37,897 nucleotides of DNA, taken from CAWIHA01 sp963835855 (GTDB lineage Bacteria; Acidobacteriota; Terriglobia; Bryobacterales; Bryobacteraceae). Positions 1-8,186 of the stretch are shown in pieces. The stretch's first letter is position 1. Every line of letters begins with the position of its first letter. The notes below the pieces were generated by a model, which saw only the letters and a list, made by a program, of their open reading frames with translations, did no database searches and was not told where the DNA came from. The DNA is taken from assembly GCA_963835855.1 (NCBI GenBank), contig CAWIHA010000016.1:1-37897 (forward strand), in the 5' to 3' direction. The translations under genes were made by a program, and so were the position numbers.

Positions 1-137
1 AGCCTTCCTCAAGATAAGATCTCCCAAGGTTGCAAGACCTAAGAAGGGCACTGGAAGACGACCAGTTTGATAGGACGGATGTGGAAGCGCAGTAATGCGT
101 TGAGCTAACCGTTACTAATAGCCCGTTCGGCTTGACC
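1..137 (+). rRNA. rrl: 23S ribosomal RNA, 3' end (partial)
   Basis: The first 137 bases are the 3' terminal part of a large-subunit rRNA gene cut by the left edge of the window. The stretch around 99-137 (TTGAGCTAACC, then GTTACTAATAGCCC, then GGCTTGACC) is the conserved 23S 3' end. The exact mature end is placed by similarity and could be off by a few bases. It is followed 100 nt later by 5S rRNA on the same strand, the usual 16S-23S-5S order. Confidence 0.95.
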
Positions 138-237
138 ATAAGATTTATCGTGGACACAGGGTGGCGCTAGCCGCGCGGCATGCGGCCTCCGGCCGATAGG
201 CTGGAGGGCGGCGGCCCGTCAAATATTCAGAACGAGT

Positions 238-355
<118 letters not shown>

Positions 356-363
356 TTAAAAGG

Positions 364-397
364 AAGAGGCCTCCGAATGAAATCGGAGGCCTCTTTT
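364..397 (+). terminator. Rho-independent terminator of the rRNA operon
   Basis: A perfect 13-bp GC-rich stem (364-376 with 383-395) closes a 6-nt loop and runs into a T-run (TTTT, 394-397). It begins 8 nt after the 5S gene, so it is the operon terminator. The next gene is on the opposite strand and converges on it. Confidence 0.92.
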
Positions 398-440
398 GTG
401 TGCTGGCGATGGAGGGGGATGCAGGTCTCCGAGCAGAGCG

Positions 441-863
441 CTAACGTGGTTTTTGCGGTGGGCTCTGTAGCGGAGGTGCGTGCTGAATCATCTGAATCCG
501 CGGTTCAGGTACACCTGGCGCAAACGTCTTCCACGTTTGAACACCACCGATCACTATTCCTACGGCAGTCATGATTATTAGAACCCACGTTAGACGAGCC
601 AACTTCACTGTGAGGAGTTCAAGTCTGCTGGAAGAATTCGCCAACCGGGTGACTTGCATTTGACTATCCGCTGTTATTTGAGCAAGCTCTTGGATCCCAT
701 CCGCTATCGTTGACAAGAAGCGACCTTCGAGGACGGCTTTAACAACGGGGTCATGGCAGTCTAAATTCGGATTCGTGAAGCCACTTGTATAAGCGAGCAA
801 AAGCTCGTCGTTGTGCAGCTTCTGGATTGCGGCGAGACGGCGCTTCGCATCCGGATCGGTCAT
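441..863 (-). CDS. Small protein with C-terminal membrane anchor, unknown function
   Basis: A 140-residue protein I do not recognise. Residues 1-85 are charged and probably helical (a polar stretch rich in Q, A, L and E near 48-85, possibly coiled coil). Residues about 92-112 form one hydrophobic membrane segment, and the C-terminus is short and proline-rich (HAPPLQSPPQKPR). The layout suggests a cytoplasmic helical domain held at the inner membrane. The start ATG at 863 has no Shine-Dalgarno sequence, but a -10-like box lies 7 nt upstream (see 871-876), so the transcript may be leaderless. It is convergent with the rRNA operon. Confidence 0.6.
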   Translation of the reverse strand: MTDPDAKRRLAAIQKLHNDELLLAYTSGFTNPNLDCHDPVVKAVLEGRFLSTIADGIQELAQITADSQMQVTRLANSSSRLELLTVKLARLTWVLIIMTAVGIVIGGVQTWKTFAPGVPEPRIQMIQHAPPLQSPPQKPR

Positions 864-870
864 GACAACG

Positions 871-876
871 ATAATA
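871..876 (-). promoter_or_regulatory. Possible -10 box, leaderless arrangement
   Basis: Read on the minus strand this is TATTAT, 7 nt before the ATG at 863. There is no ribosome-binding site in between. If it is a real -10 element, transcription would begin at or next to the start codon. I see no convincing -35. The call rests on spacing alone. Confidence 0.3.
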
Positions 877-970
877 CTGCATTTAGGCAGCTATCAAACG
901 CGCGGCTCGGAAGAGGCGGGCGAATATGCGTACGCTTGGCCTTCGGCGTCTTTGGCCCGGTGGGCGTTCG

Positions 971-1222
971 GAGGACCGCTCCCTTACGGTCGCGGCTCGG
1001 TGGCGGCCGGGTTTTCGGTTTTGGCCTGTTCTGCGTTTGCCGTGGGCGTTGGGGAGACCGCTCGCTTACGGTCGCGGCTCGGTGGCGGCCGGGTTTTCGG
1101 TTTTGGCCTGTTCTGCGTTTGCCTTAGTCCCGGCTAGCGAGGACCGCTCCCTTACGGTCGCGGCTCGGTGGCGGCTCGGTGGCGGCCGGGTTTTCGGTTT
1201 TGGCCTGTTCTGCGTTTGCCTT
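971..1222. repeat. Array of REP-like hairpins and copies of a gene tail
   Basis: Three units of about 82-86 bp follow the first pentapeptide-repeat gene. Each has a REP-like core, ACCGCTCCCTTACGG continuing into TCGCGGCTCGG, at 975-1000, 1057-1082 and 1143-1168. The core carries a short hairpin (GACCG, 8-nt loop, CGGTC). Each core is joined to GGTTTTCGGTTTTGGCCTG plus TTCTGCGTTTGCC, which is the reverse complement of the 3' coding end of the neighbouring gene. The gene's own tail lies at about 1188-1222. So the array is amplified gene tail plus hairpin, not an unrelated satellite. The gene's stop codon (1124-1126) lies inside the array. Confidence 0.8.
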
Positions 1223-2551
1223 AGTCCCGCCTAGGCCCAGCTCTGCCGCGAAGTCCGCATCGTAATGGGCCAGTTCCCATTTTTTGGCAGCTTTAACCTG
1301 TTCGATGGTGAGACCGAGTGCGCCCTCCAGTTTCGCCGCGCGGAGATCCGCAACTTCCAATTTCGCTCCGTCGAGGATCGTGCCGTTCAGGTTCGCTTCC
1401 ACGAGGCTCGCGCCTCCCAGGTTCGCTCCCAGGAGGTTCGCGCCTTCCAGGTTCGCTTCCCAAAGCCGCGCGGCTTCCAGGTTCACTCTCGTGAGGTTCG
1501 CGCCTTCCAGGTTTGCTTTCGTAAGGTTCGCGCCTTCCAGGTTCGCTCTCGTGGCTGTCGCACCTTCCAGGTTCGCTGCATAGAGGACCGCGTCTTTTAG
1601 GTTCGCTTGCTCGATGTGGGCGTGTTCGAGGTTCGCTTCCTGGAGGCAGGCGCCTTCCAGGTGTGCGCTCTCGAGGGCTGCGTGTTCGAGGTTCGCGAAC
1701 CAGAGTAGCGCGCCTCCCAGGTGCGCTTGCCGTAGATCCGCGCCTCTCAGGTGCGCGCCCGTCAGGTTTGCGCCTTCCAGGTGTGATTGAATGAGGAACG
1801 TGCTTGCCAGGTGCCCTCGCCGTAGATCCGCGCCGCACAGGTCGCAACCGCTCAAATCGAGGTACCCTGGCTCCAGTTTTTTTCCTCGGCGACGCCTGCC
1901 CAGGACGGTGAGGATGGCCTGAATATCGGTTCGCGGCGCTACTTCGGTTTTTTGGGGCTCGCTCGCCGCTACGGCGGTTTTATCTTTTGGCGGCCAAGGA
2001 GCATTCCGGCGCACGTATGCGGAGAGGACTTCCATAATCGTCCAATGGTCGCGTGGGGAGTCGAATGCAAGTCTTTCGAGCGCATAAATTCCACCGAGGC
2101 GGACCTCGATATTCGGCTCGCCGTCTTCAGTTTTTCCCAATTGCTCGATGGCCTTGGTATAGCGATCGGTGATGTGGCCCTGCGCGATGACGCGCACGCG
2201 CCACCAGGTCAGGTACAAAAGGAAGATGGCAAAGCCCCCACCGATAATTTGGGTGAGCGTTTTCCGGGCCTCGTTCTCCAGTTCGAACGCCTTGACCCAA
2301 TCCCGGTGGAGTATGACCCCAACCGATTCATTTACCTGCCAACGGGGGATCGCAATGAGAGCCCAGATCGCAGCGCATACGAGCGCGGCTACCAGAGCCC
2401 AGCCCGCGAGAACCGCAGCCCGCTTTCGGACTAGCGGCCAGTCACGGCTAACGATCTGATCGAGGAGCCAGGACGAAAATTTCCAGGCAATGTCTCGGGC
2501 GAGGCCCGCGACCCGCAGGAACAATCGCGTAACGGCCCTGATTATCTCCAT
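1124..2551 (-). CDS. Membrane-anchored pentapeptide-repeat protein (copy 1)
   Basis: About 475 residues. Two N-terminal membrane segments (first near residues 45-70, ending IPRW; second near 105-125) are followed by a conserved soluble linker containing GHITDRYTKAIEQLG. A long run of A(D/N)LxG-type pentapeptides then forms the usual right-handed quadrilateral beta-helix. The tail contains LTIEQVKAA. Function unknown; pentapeptide-repeat proteins act in protein-protein contact. I start it at the ATG at 2551, not at the upstream in-frame start at 2677. The frameshifted paralog has the same start context, with TACCAGAATGTAGCACC just upstream in both, and the upstream extension reads through a dispersed repeat. 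The C-terminus reads into a REP-like hairpin and ends ...SRDRKGAVLASRD, a graft from the repeat. Confidence 0.85.
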   Translation of the reverse strand: MEIIRAVTRLFLRVAGLARDIAWKFSSWLLDQIVSRDWPLVRKRAAVLAGWALVAALVCAAIWALIAIPRWQVNESVGVILHRDWVKAFELENEARKTLTQIIGGGFAIFLLYLTWWRVRVIAQGHITDRYTKAIEQLGKTEDGEPNIEVRLGGIYALERLAFDSPRDHWTIMEVLSAYVRRNAPWPPKDKTAVAASEPQKTEVAPRTDIQAILTVLGRRRRGKKLEPGYLDLSGCDLCGADLRRGHLASTFLIQSHLEGANLTGAHLRGADLRQAHLGGALLWFANLEHAALESAHLEGACLQEANLEHAHIEQANLKDAVLYAANLEGATATRANLEGANLTKANLEGANLTRVNLEAARLWEANLEGANLLGANLGGASLVEANLNGTILDGAKLEVADLRAAKLEGALGLTIEQVKAAKKWELAHYDADFAAELGLGGTKANAEQAKTENPAATEPPPSRDRKGAVLASRD

Positions 2552-2633
2552 GTACCAGAATGTAGCACCGGGGCCGAATGGGCGCTCCGGTTGTGCGGAC
2601 GGGTAATTCTCCTTTCTTATGGAATTGCGAAGG

Positions 2634-2678
2634 GCCGGACCGGGGGGGCCGGCGCGGACGATGGGCGTCCGCCCCACG
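2634..2678. repeat. Partial copy of the dispersed hairpin repeat (element core)
   Basis: The pair of hairpins CCGGACC...GGCCGG and GGACG...CGTCC matches the core of the MITE-like elements at 11143-11337 and 15772-15921 (there GCCGGACCAGGGGGTCCGG followed by GGACGTG and GCGTCCGCCCCAC). It lies between the two pentapeptide-repeat genes, just upstream of copy 1. Only the core is present, without terminal ends. Confidence 0.6.
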
Positions 2679-2689
2679 CAGTGGCGAGG

Positions 2690-2840
2690 ACCGCTCCCTC
2701 ACGGTCGCGGCTCGGTGGCGGCGGGGTTTTCCGTTTTGGCCTGCTCTGCGTTTGCCTTACTCCCGCCTAGCGAGAACCGCTCCCTTGCGGTCGCGGCTCG
2801 GTGGCGGCCGGAGGACCGCTCCCTTACGGTCGCGGGTCGG
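2690..2840. repeat. REP-like hairpin array downstream of pentapeptide copy 2
   Basis: Three REP-like cores (2690-2715, 2776-2801, 2815-2840) and one gene-tail copy (about 2720-2757). This is the same design as the array at 971-1222, here following the second pentapeptide-repeat gene. The TAA stop of copy 2 (2824-2826) lies within the third core. Both paralogs therefore end in equivalent arrays, so duplication carried the tail and hairpin together or the array grew twice. Confidence 0.78.
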
Positions 2841-4054
2841 TAGCGGCCGGGTTTTGCGGTTTGGCCTGTTCTGCGGTTGCCTTAGTCCCGGCTAGTCCCA
2901 GCTTGGCCGCGAAGCCCGCATCGTAATGGGCCAGTTCCCAACTCGCAGCAGCTTTAACCTGTTCGATAGTGAGACCGATTGCGCCTTCCAGGTTCGCTTT
3001 ATAGAGAAACGCGCCTTGCAGGTTCGCTCTCGTGAGGTGCGCGCCTTGCAGGTTCACTTCTTGGAGCCACGCGCCTTCCAGGTGCGCTGTTGTGAGGTCC
3101 GCGCCTTCCAGGTTCGCTCCGTCGAAGTACGCGCCTTCCAGGTGCGCGCTCTTGAGGTACGCACGTTCGATGTTCGCGAACCAGAGTTGCGCGCGTTCCA
3201 GGTGCGCTTCTTGGAGCCACGCGCCTTCCAGGTTCGCTGTCGTGAGGTCCGCGCGCTCCAGGTGCGCGCCTATCAGGTTCGCGCCTTCCAGGTGTGTTTC
3301 CGGGAGCTTCGCGCCGCGCAAATCGCAACTGCTCAAATCGAGCCGCCCTCGCTCCAGTTTTTTTCCTCGGTGACGCCTGCCCAAGACGGTGAGGATGGCT
3401 TGGATATCGGTTCGCGGGGCTACTTCAGTTTTCCGGGGCTCGCTCGCCGCGCCATTGGTTTCATCTTTGGGCGGCCAAGGAGCATTGCGGCGCACGTATG
3501 CGGAGAGGACCTCCATGATCGTCCAATGGTCGCGTGGGGAGTCGAATGCAAGCCTTTCGAGCGCATAAATGCCACCGAGGCGGACTTCGATATTCGGCGC
3601 GCCGTCTTCCACTTTTCCCAGTTGCTCGATGGCTTTGGTATAGCGATCGGTGATGTGGCCCTGCTCGATGACGCGCACATTCCGGTCACTGGCGCGCACG
3701 CGCCGCCAGGTAAGGTACAAAACGATGAGGCCAAAGACACCCAGGACAATTTGGGTGAGCGTTTTCCGGGCCTCGTTCTCGAGACTCGAACGCCTTGACC
3801 CGATCGCGGCTGAGTGCGACCCCAAGCAATTCGTTTACCTGCCAACGGGGGATCACTTTGAGAGCCCAGATCGCAGCACATACGAGCGCGGCTACCAGGA
3901 CCCATCCAGCGAGAACCGCAAGCCGGTCCCAGACTTGCGACCGTTCGCGGCCGGCGATCCGCTCGCGGAACCAGGACGCAAATTTCCGGGCGAAGGCTCG
4001 GGCCGGATTCACGGCCCGCACGAACAATCGGGTAGCGGCCCTGATTCTCTCCAT
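2824..4054 (-). pseudogene. Membrane-anchored pentapeptide-repeat protein (copy 2), frameshifted
   Basis: A tandem paralog of the gene at 1124-2551 with the same order: two membrane segments, GHITDRYTKAIEQLG linker, pentapeptide helix, and LTIEQVKAA tail. It is about 410 residues and has fewer pentapeptides. Reading from ATG 4054 the frame is good through RDRVKAFE. The similarity then continues one frame over from LENEARKT. Comparison with copy 1 (TTCTCCAGTTCGAAC there, TTCTCGAGACTCGAAC here, plus strand) shows one extra base near 3781-3785. It is either a real broken copy or a sequencing indel. The intact remaining frame and strong similarity argue against old decay. Confidence 0.8.
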
Positions 4055-4126
4055 GTACCAGAATGTAGCACCAGGACCGCATGGGCGCTCCGGTTGGGGA
4101 TTCGCAGCCTGTCCCGCTTTGGGTTT

Positions 4127-4846
4127 TTACTTTGGCTTTGCGGTTATAGAGGAGATGTAGACGGCGTTAGCGAAATCGGCTGAATAGTGGAAGGGAAGCT
4201 TGCGCATGGACTCCCGGATGTGGGCGCGTAGGTCGCCGGTAGACCAGAACCAGATGGGGTAGTCATCTAAGGTATAAGAACACACCGCGGCAACCTGGCC
4301 GCTCTTAGCGTCGACAAAGGTCAGATAGCCGGTAAAGGTGGCTGAGCGGTGACCGACTAGGCCGGTGATGGGAAGTTCGGTGAGCTGTTTGCCCGCGGTG
4401 AGGACGAGGCCGGTGCCGTGGACGAACAGGACATATTCGGCCTCCTCGGGTGCGTAGCCGGCGAGGCGATCGCCGATGGTGATGCGGCCTTTCCCGACAG
4501 CGCCGGGCCGCTTTTCGAGCTGAGGCCGGATGGTCTCGAAGCCGTTCCAGATGGCCGAGACGGCGGCTCGATCATCGGGCGGGGAAAGCGTCTTGACCCC
4601 GCGCAGTTCGAGCTCGTCGCGGACGGGCGAATATAGCAAGCAGGCGGCTCTTGCCTCCTCTTCTGCCATGCCGTGGCCACCGGAGAGGCTGGATTTCGTA
4701 AGTGTCACGCGGGCAGGCATCACGAGGACGGTTTGGATGGGGCGCTTGTGGGCCTTAAGCTTTGGGCCTAGCACTTGTGCGCCGGCGTTTGAGGCGCACA
4801 GGCCGCACAGGATGGCGATTGAAAATGCGATGGATGAGGGTTTCAT
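4127..4846 (-). CDS. Secreted protein of unknown function
   Basis: About 239 residues. I chose the ATG at 4846 because it gives a clean signal peptide (MKPSSIAFSIAILCGLCAS, then NAGAQ, likely cleaved after GAQ). An upstream in-frame start at 4888 would put 14 polar residues in front. GGAACC lies immediately before the chosen ATG, and AAGGATC a little further out. The mature part is mixed alpha/beta with no motif I can name (for example LVMPARVTL and YVLFVHGTGLV). It is probably periplasmic. A weak resemblance to small periplasmic lipoproteins that report on envelope state is not enough for a call. No lipobox cysteine is seen at the cleavage position. Confidence 0.65.
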   Translation of the reverse strand: MKPSSIAFSIAILCGLCASNAGAQVLGPKLKAHKRPIQTVLVMPARVTLTKSSLSGGHGMAEEEARAACLLYSPVRDELELRGVKTLSPPDDRAAVSAIWNGFETIRPQLEKRPGAVGKGRITIGDRLAGYAPEEAEYVLFVHGTGLVLTAGKQLTELPITGLVGHRSATFTGYLTFVDAKSGQVAAVCSYTLDDYPIWFWSTGDLRAHIRESMRKLPFHYSADFANAVYISSITAKPK

Positions 4847-4903
4847 GGTTCCATGATCCTTCGTATCGATCCTCACATGATAAGACAATTCTCGCTCGGC
4901 AGT

Positions 4904-4929
4904 ACCGCTCCCTCACGGTCGCGGCTCGG
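4904..4929. repeat. REP-like hairpin, single copy
   Basis: ACCGCTCCCTCACGG followed by TCGCGGCTCGG matches the cores at 975, 1057, 1143, 2690, 2776 and 2815. It stands alone between the genes at 4846 and 4946, without a gene-tail segment. Confidence 0.7.
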
Positions 4930-4945
4930 ATTCGGGAGGGGATCC

Positions 4946-6262
4946 TCACTTTGGATTGGAGAGCCGCTCGATGCGGTACTTGAGGCGGCGGGCATCGGGC
5001 GTATCGGGCGCCATCTCGACAAATTTACGATACTCGGCGAGAGCTTGGGCGGTCTTTCCCTGTTGCTCGTATAGGGCGCCGAGGCCGAAGTGCGGCCTGG
5101 CGAGATGGGGAGCGGCGAGAATGGCCTGACGGTAGAGTTCTTCGGCTTTCGACTGGTTGGCGGTAAGGGCTTCGGATCCTTCGGGTGTGCGTGCCAGAGC
5201 ATCCTCTTCTTCTTGTTCGGTGAGCTTCATGTTTTTCTTGCGGGCGGCGCGCAGGGCCGAATCGGTCTGTTCGGCCTGGGATGGTTTGGGCGTGCGCGGT
5301 CCGAGAGCGCGGAGGGCATCCGCCGCCAGAGACAAATCCTCGGGATCACCGGGGTGAGCAGCGAGGAGGCGCTGGGAGCGGGCGACGGCGGTCCGGAAGC
5401 GGCGGCTTTCCATATCCCATTCGATGTCGTACCGGATGAGAGCCTGGAAGGATTCGTAGTAGATGCTCCGGCCGGCGGGCGCATTGATAGTGGCGACGCC
5501 GATCGTGCTTTTGACGTACTCTATTCGCTGCTGAAGCTTGGGATGATCGAGGAAGAATATCGGAACGCACTTGGGATCGAGGCGTTCATCGAGGAGCTCA
5601 AAGCTGCGCGCGAGTTGCACCGGATCGCGGCCGACTTGCTTCATCAGAACGACGGCGTTTGCGTCGGCCTCGTGTTCGCGCTCGTCGCTGTAGTAGCCGC
5701 GGACGGCTGCTCTGAGGGCGTACTGATTGGCGGTAGTGTCAGAGACCAGCTCGCCGAATATTGACCCGGTGAAATACGCGGTAGCGACCGCGAGTACTTG
5801 TAATCCTGCCACCTTGTTGCGGTTGTCCCGATTCTCTTTGAAGCCGTGACGCGCGACGACGTGCGTGAGCTCATGGGCCAGGATGCCGGTTAGCTGATCG
5901 TCGTTCTCGAGCAGGGAAAGCAAGCCGGTGTGAATGTAGACGGAGCCGTTGGCGAGGGCGAAAGCGTTGGGCGTGGGATCGCGCAGTATCCGGAAATGCC
6001 ATTCGACCTTTTCCGGAGGCGATGCGGGCAGGAGGGGCTGGGCCAGGGCTGCGATGTGGGCTTCGAGCGCAGGATCGTAATAAACCAGCCCGCGGTGTTC
6101 GAGTTGCAGATCGAGGGCGTCGCACTCCTTGAGGAAGTCCAAATCAATCTTGGTGAACGTGAAGGTCTCCGGCGTCGAAGCAGCGCGCGCGCAGTACGAG
6201 TAGATGAGAGCGGCGGCGAGCAGCGCAATCATCGAAAGAAATGAAATGGCACGCGATGGCAT
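4946..6262 (-). CDS. M48-family periplasmic zinc metallopeptidase with TPR-like tail (BepA-like)
   Basis: A 438-residue exported protease. It has a signal peptide (residues 1-27, ending CARA), then an M48 domain with HELTH at residues 130-134 for zinc and catalysis, and a downstream DEREHEADANAV segment that supplies the third zinc ligand and the family signature. The C-terminal part (about 370-438) is helical and TPR-like (ARPHFGLGALYEQQGK). This is the architecture of BepA/YfgC-type proteases, which in Proteobacteria survey outer-membrane protein assembly including LptD. That role is inferred here. SD GGAGG lies 12 nt before the ATG, and a TATAAT box 21 nt before it. Confidence 0.88.
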   Translation of the reverse strand: MPSRAISFLSMIALLAAALIYSYCARAASTPETFTFTKIDLDFLKECDALDLQLEHRGLVYYDPALEAHIAALAQPLLPASPPEKVEWHFRILRDPTPNAFALANGSVYIHTGLLSLLENDDQLTGILAHELTHVVARHGFKENRDNRNKVAGLQVLAVATAYFTGSIFGELVSDTTANQYALRAAVRGYYSDEREHEADANAVVLMKQVGRDPVQLARSFELLDERLDPKCVPIFFLDHPKLQQRIEYVKSTIGVATINAPAGRSIYYESFQALIRYDIEWDMESRRFRTAVARSQRLLAAHPGDPEDLSLAADALRALGPRTPKPSQAEQTDSALRAARKKNMKLTEQEEEDALARTPEGSEALTANQSKAEELYRQAILAAPHLARPHFGLGALYEQQGKTAQALAEYRKFVEMAPDTPDARRLKYRIERLSNPK

Positions 6263-6283
6263 GAGAGCGGTTGCCTCCGGGCG

Positions 6284-6289
6284 ATTATA
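6284..6289 (-). promoter_or_regulatory. -10 box for the M48 peptidase gene
   Basis: A perfect TATAAT on the minus strand, 21 nt upstream of the ATG at 6262, with GGAGG between the two. No clear TTGACA-type -35 lies 16-18 nt further upstream. Confidence 0.45.
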
Positions 6290-6339
6290 GCCGATTTTGG
6301 GAGCCGGAGGTTGGATTAATGCAGTGTTTCGCGGGAGGG

Positions 6340-7087
6340 TCAGGGGCGGGAGAAGGAATCGAGGGAGCGGGCGTAGGCCATGAGGTCGGCGGCGGGGGCG
6401 GTGCCGATGGAGCGGAGGCGGTCGAGGAGGCGGAGGATGAAGAAGACGAGGGCCTCGCGCTGGGTGCTGAGGCGGACGCGGCCGCCGGGGAGGACTTCGA
6501 ATGCGGCCTTGTGGAGGACGCAGCCGAGGTCGAGGGAGGCGGAGGGGGAGAGGCGGGCCAGGGCGAGCGGTAGGGATTTTTCGAAATCGGGCCAGATGGC
6601 GCGCGGGGCGAGGACGCCGCAGAGGATGGGATGGAGCTTGAGGGCGGGCTGGCGAGCGCCGGCGGCGAGGACGGGAACAGAGGTGCGGCGGAGGCGGCGG
6701 ACGGATTCGGCCTTGAGGCCGGCGTCACGGACGCACTTGGAAGTGAGCTCCTGCTTGACTTCGAAGACGGCGTAGACGCTTTCGGCGGGGATGTGGAGTC
6801 CGGATGGGTGAGGGAAGAGGAGGGGGGAATAGAGGCGGTCGTAGATGGCGATGTCGATCTGGCGGGAGCGGAGGCCGTCAGCATCGACGATGAAGGCGCT
6901 CGAGGCGCAGTAGCGCTGCGGCAGATATTGCTGGAAGAATTGGAGCCACTGGAGACTCGGCGATGGCGCCGCAGGCGGTGGGCTGGTCGAGGATCCGGTT
7001 GGCGGCGAAATGAGCCATCATCTGGGATTGCATTTGATGGAAGAGGGCAAACAACTCGACGCGATGGGCGGATTTGGGCCTGGACAT
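6340..7087 (-). pseudogene. DUF6602-like protein with PD-(D/E)xK-like signature, frameshifted
   Basis: From ATG 7087 the frame gives MSRPKSAHRVELF...GAIAES. The protein then continues one frame over as LQWLQFFQQYLPQRY through to a TGA at 6340-6342, about 248 residues in all. The second part reads FIVDADGLRSRQIDIAIYD followed by VYAVFEVKQELTSK. This is the DUF6602 pattern (fold-level D...ExK), seen in proteins that resemble restriction-type nucleases. The acidic QID and the FEVK would be the metal and catalytic positions if that fold holds. One base near 6955 is extra (or two are missing). The longest open frame on this strand (6285-7238) is a shadow rich in Ser and Pro. The family name is from memory and the nuclease role is an inference. 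Confidence 0.7.
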
Positions 7088-7274
7088 GGGACGACTTCCG
7101 CGGACCGGCTTCAGAGTAACGGCCCAGGGCAGGCGGCGGCGCAGGATGCGCGCCGAAGCGGCTGAATTCAGGAGAATTGGAAAAATGGATGGGTGGTGAA
7201 CCGGGAAGCGGGCGGAGGCACGTGGGCGGGAGAGACATGGGCAGGGAGAGAGCGGCGCCGCCGGAGCTATCGAG

Positions 7275-7280
7275 TAAAAT
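7275..7280 (+). promoter_or_regulatory. Possible -10 box close to a start codon
   Basis: TAAAAT ends 8 nt before the ATG at 7289, with no SD sequence between. It is the same close spacing as at 871-876. If it is a real promoter the mRNA would be leaderless or nearly so. Confidence 0.28.
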
Positions 7281-7288
7281 AACAAGCT

Positions 7289-8078
7289 ATGGGCCGGATT
7301 GGAGTGCGCAAAGTCCTACCTCTGATTGCAGCGATTCTCGCGGTCCCTGTTACGTGCGCTCGGGGCTCGGGACAATCTTATGGGATTATCCATCTGCTGT
7401 TTTCAAAGCCAGTGACTGTCTGCGGCATCACCGTTGATTCCTCCGGGAGTCCGGTTCGGGGCGTGCGGATCGCATACGTTGCGGTTCAAGGTCCACTGGC
7501 TCTTATGGAGCCTTTCACCGAGACGAACGCCGATGGCCGTTTTCGGTTCGAGACGCTCGGTCCTGCCATAGTTTTCCGTAAGGACGGTTTTGAGTCCCAG
7601 TTCGTCCGGGTTTCAAGCGGGCAGATTGAGCTGCGAATCGTTCTGAAACCTGCACCAGTGGCGGATGTGATCCCTATCTGTCAAGCGGGCTCCCACTGTG
7701 CCTCTATTGGAATGTTTTGTCTTCCAAGAATCAAAGGCGTTGGGATCGGCAACAAAGAATGGGACATCGACGCCTCTGAAAGATCGTTCACCGTTCGCAC
7801 AAAGTTTAGACATTGGCAGATGATTCACGGAGCCGGCCCCTCGTGGGGCGGGCCGGGCCCGCCATCTCGCGACGTTCTGGTCTTCGATTGAGTATGAAGA
7901 GCGTACTCGCAAGGGCGGTGGCATTCAGGTCATGGATGCAAGGGGAAGAACATCAGACGGTAAGATGTGGCGCAGCGTCGGAATCTCCGGTGAGACGGCG
8001 TTCTATTCCGACTTGAACGCAGACGCAGCGGCGAGAATGGGCCGGGTACTCGACGGGCTGTGTCTCATTCGCAAGTGA
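7289..8078 (+). pseudogene. Secreted carboxypeptidase-regulatory-like protein, frameshifted near its 3' end
   Basis: A signal peptide (MGRIGVRKVLPLIAAILAV...) leads into a domain with GITVDSSGSPVRGVRIAYV and TNADGRFRFETLG. This is the carboxypeptidase-regulatory-like (transthyretin-type beta-sandwich) pattern common in secreted acidobacterial proteins. The frame stops at 7889-7891. One frame over, coding continues from TGG at 7878 (WSSIEYEER, then MDARGRTSDGKMWRS, then AARMGRVLDGLC) to TGA at 8076-8078. The amino acid pattern is coherent across the join, so one extra base near 7877 splits a gene of about 262 residues. It is either a sequencing indel or a recent mutation. Probably exported; ligand unknown. 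Confidence 0.7.
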
Positions 8079-8186
8079 TTCAGCCCACATGACCGCGGAA
8101 TCGCGTTAGGTTCGGCCGCATCCCCCATCAGGAGGTTTCTATCGCGGCCGCGCTGGTTTGGCCTTGGTCTGCGCCATCGTGGAAGC

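Noticed and set aside
1293..1847. Strong 15-bp periodicity that resembles a repeat array
   Set aside because: It is the pentapeptide coding repeat of the gene at 1124-2551, not a CRISPR array: no conserved repeat/spacer structure, and the period equals five codons.
6285..7238. Long minus-strand open frame (about 317 codons)
   Set aside because: Its translation is Ser/Pro/Ala-rich without any domain. The conserved DUF6602-like protein is in the neighbouring frames of the same strand.
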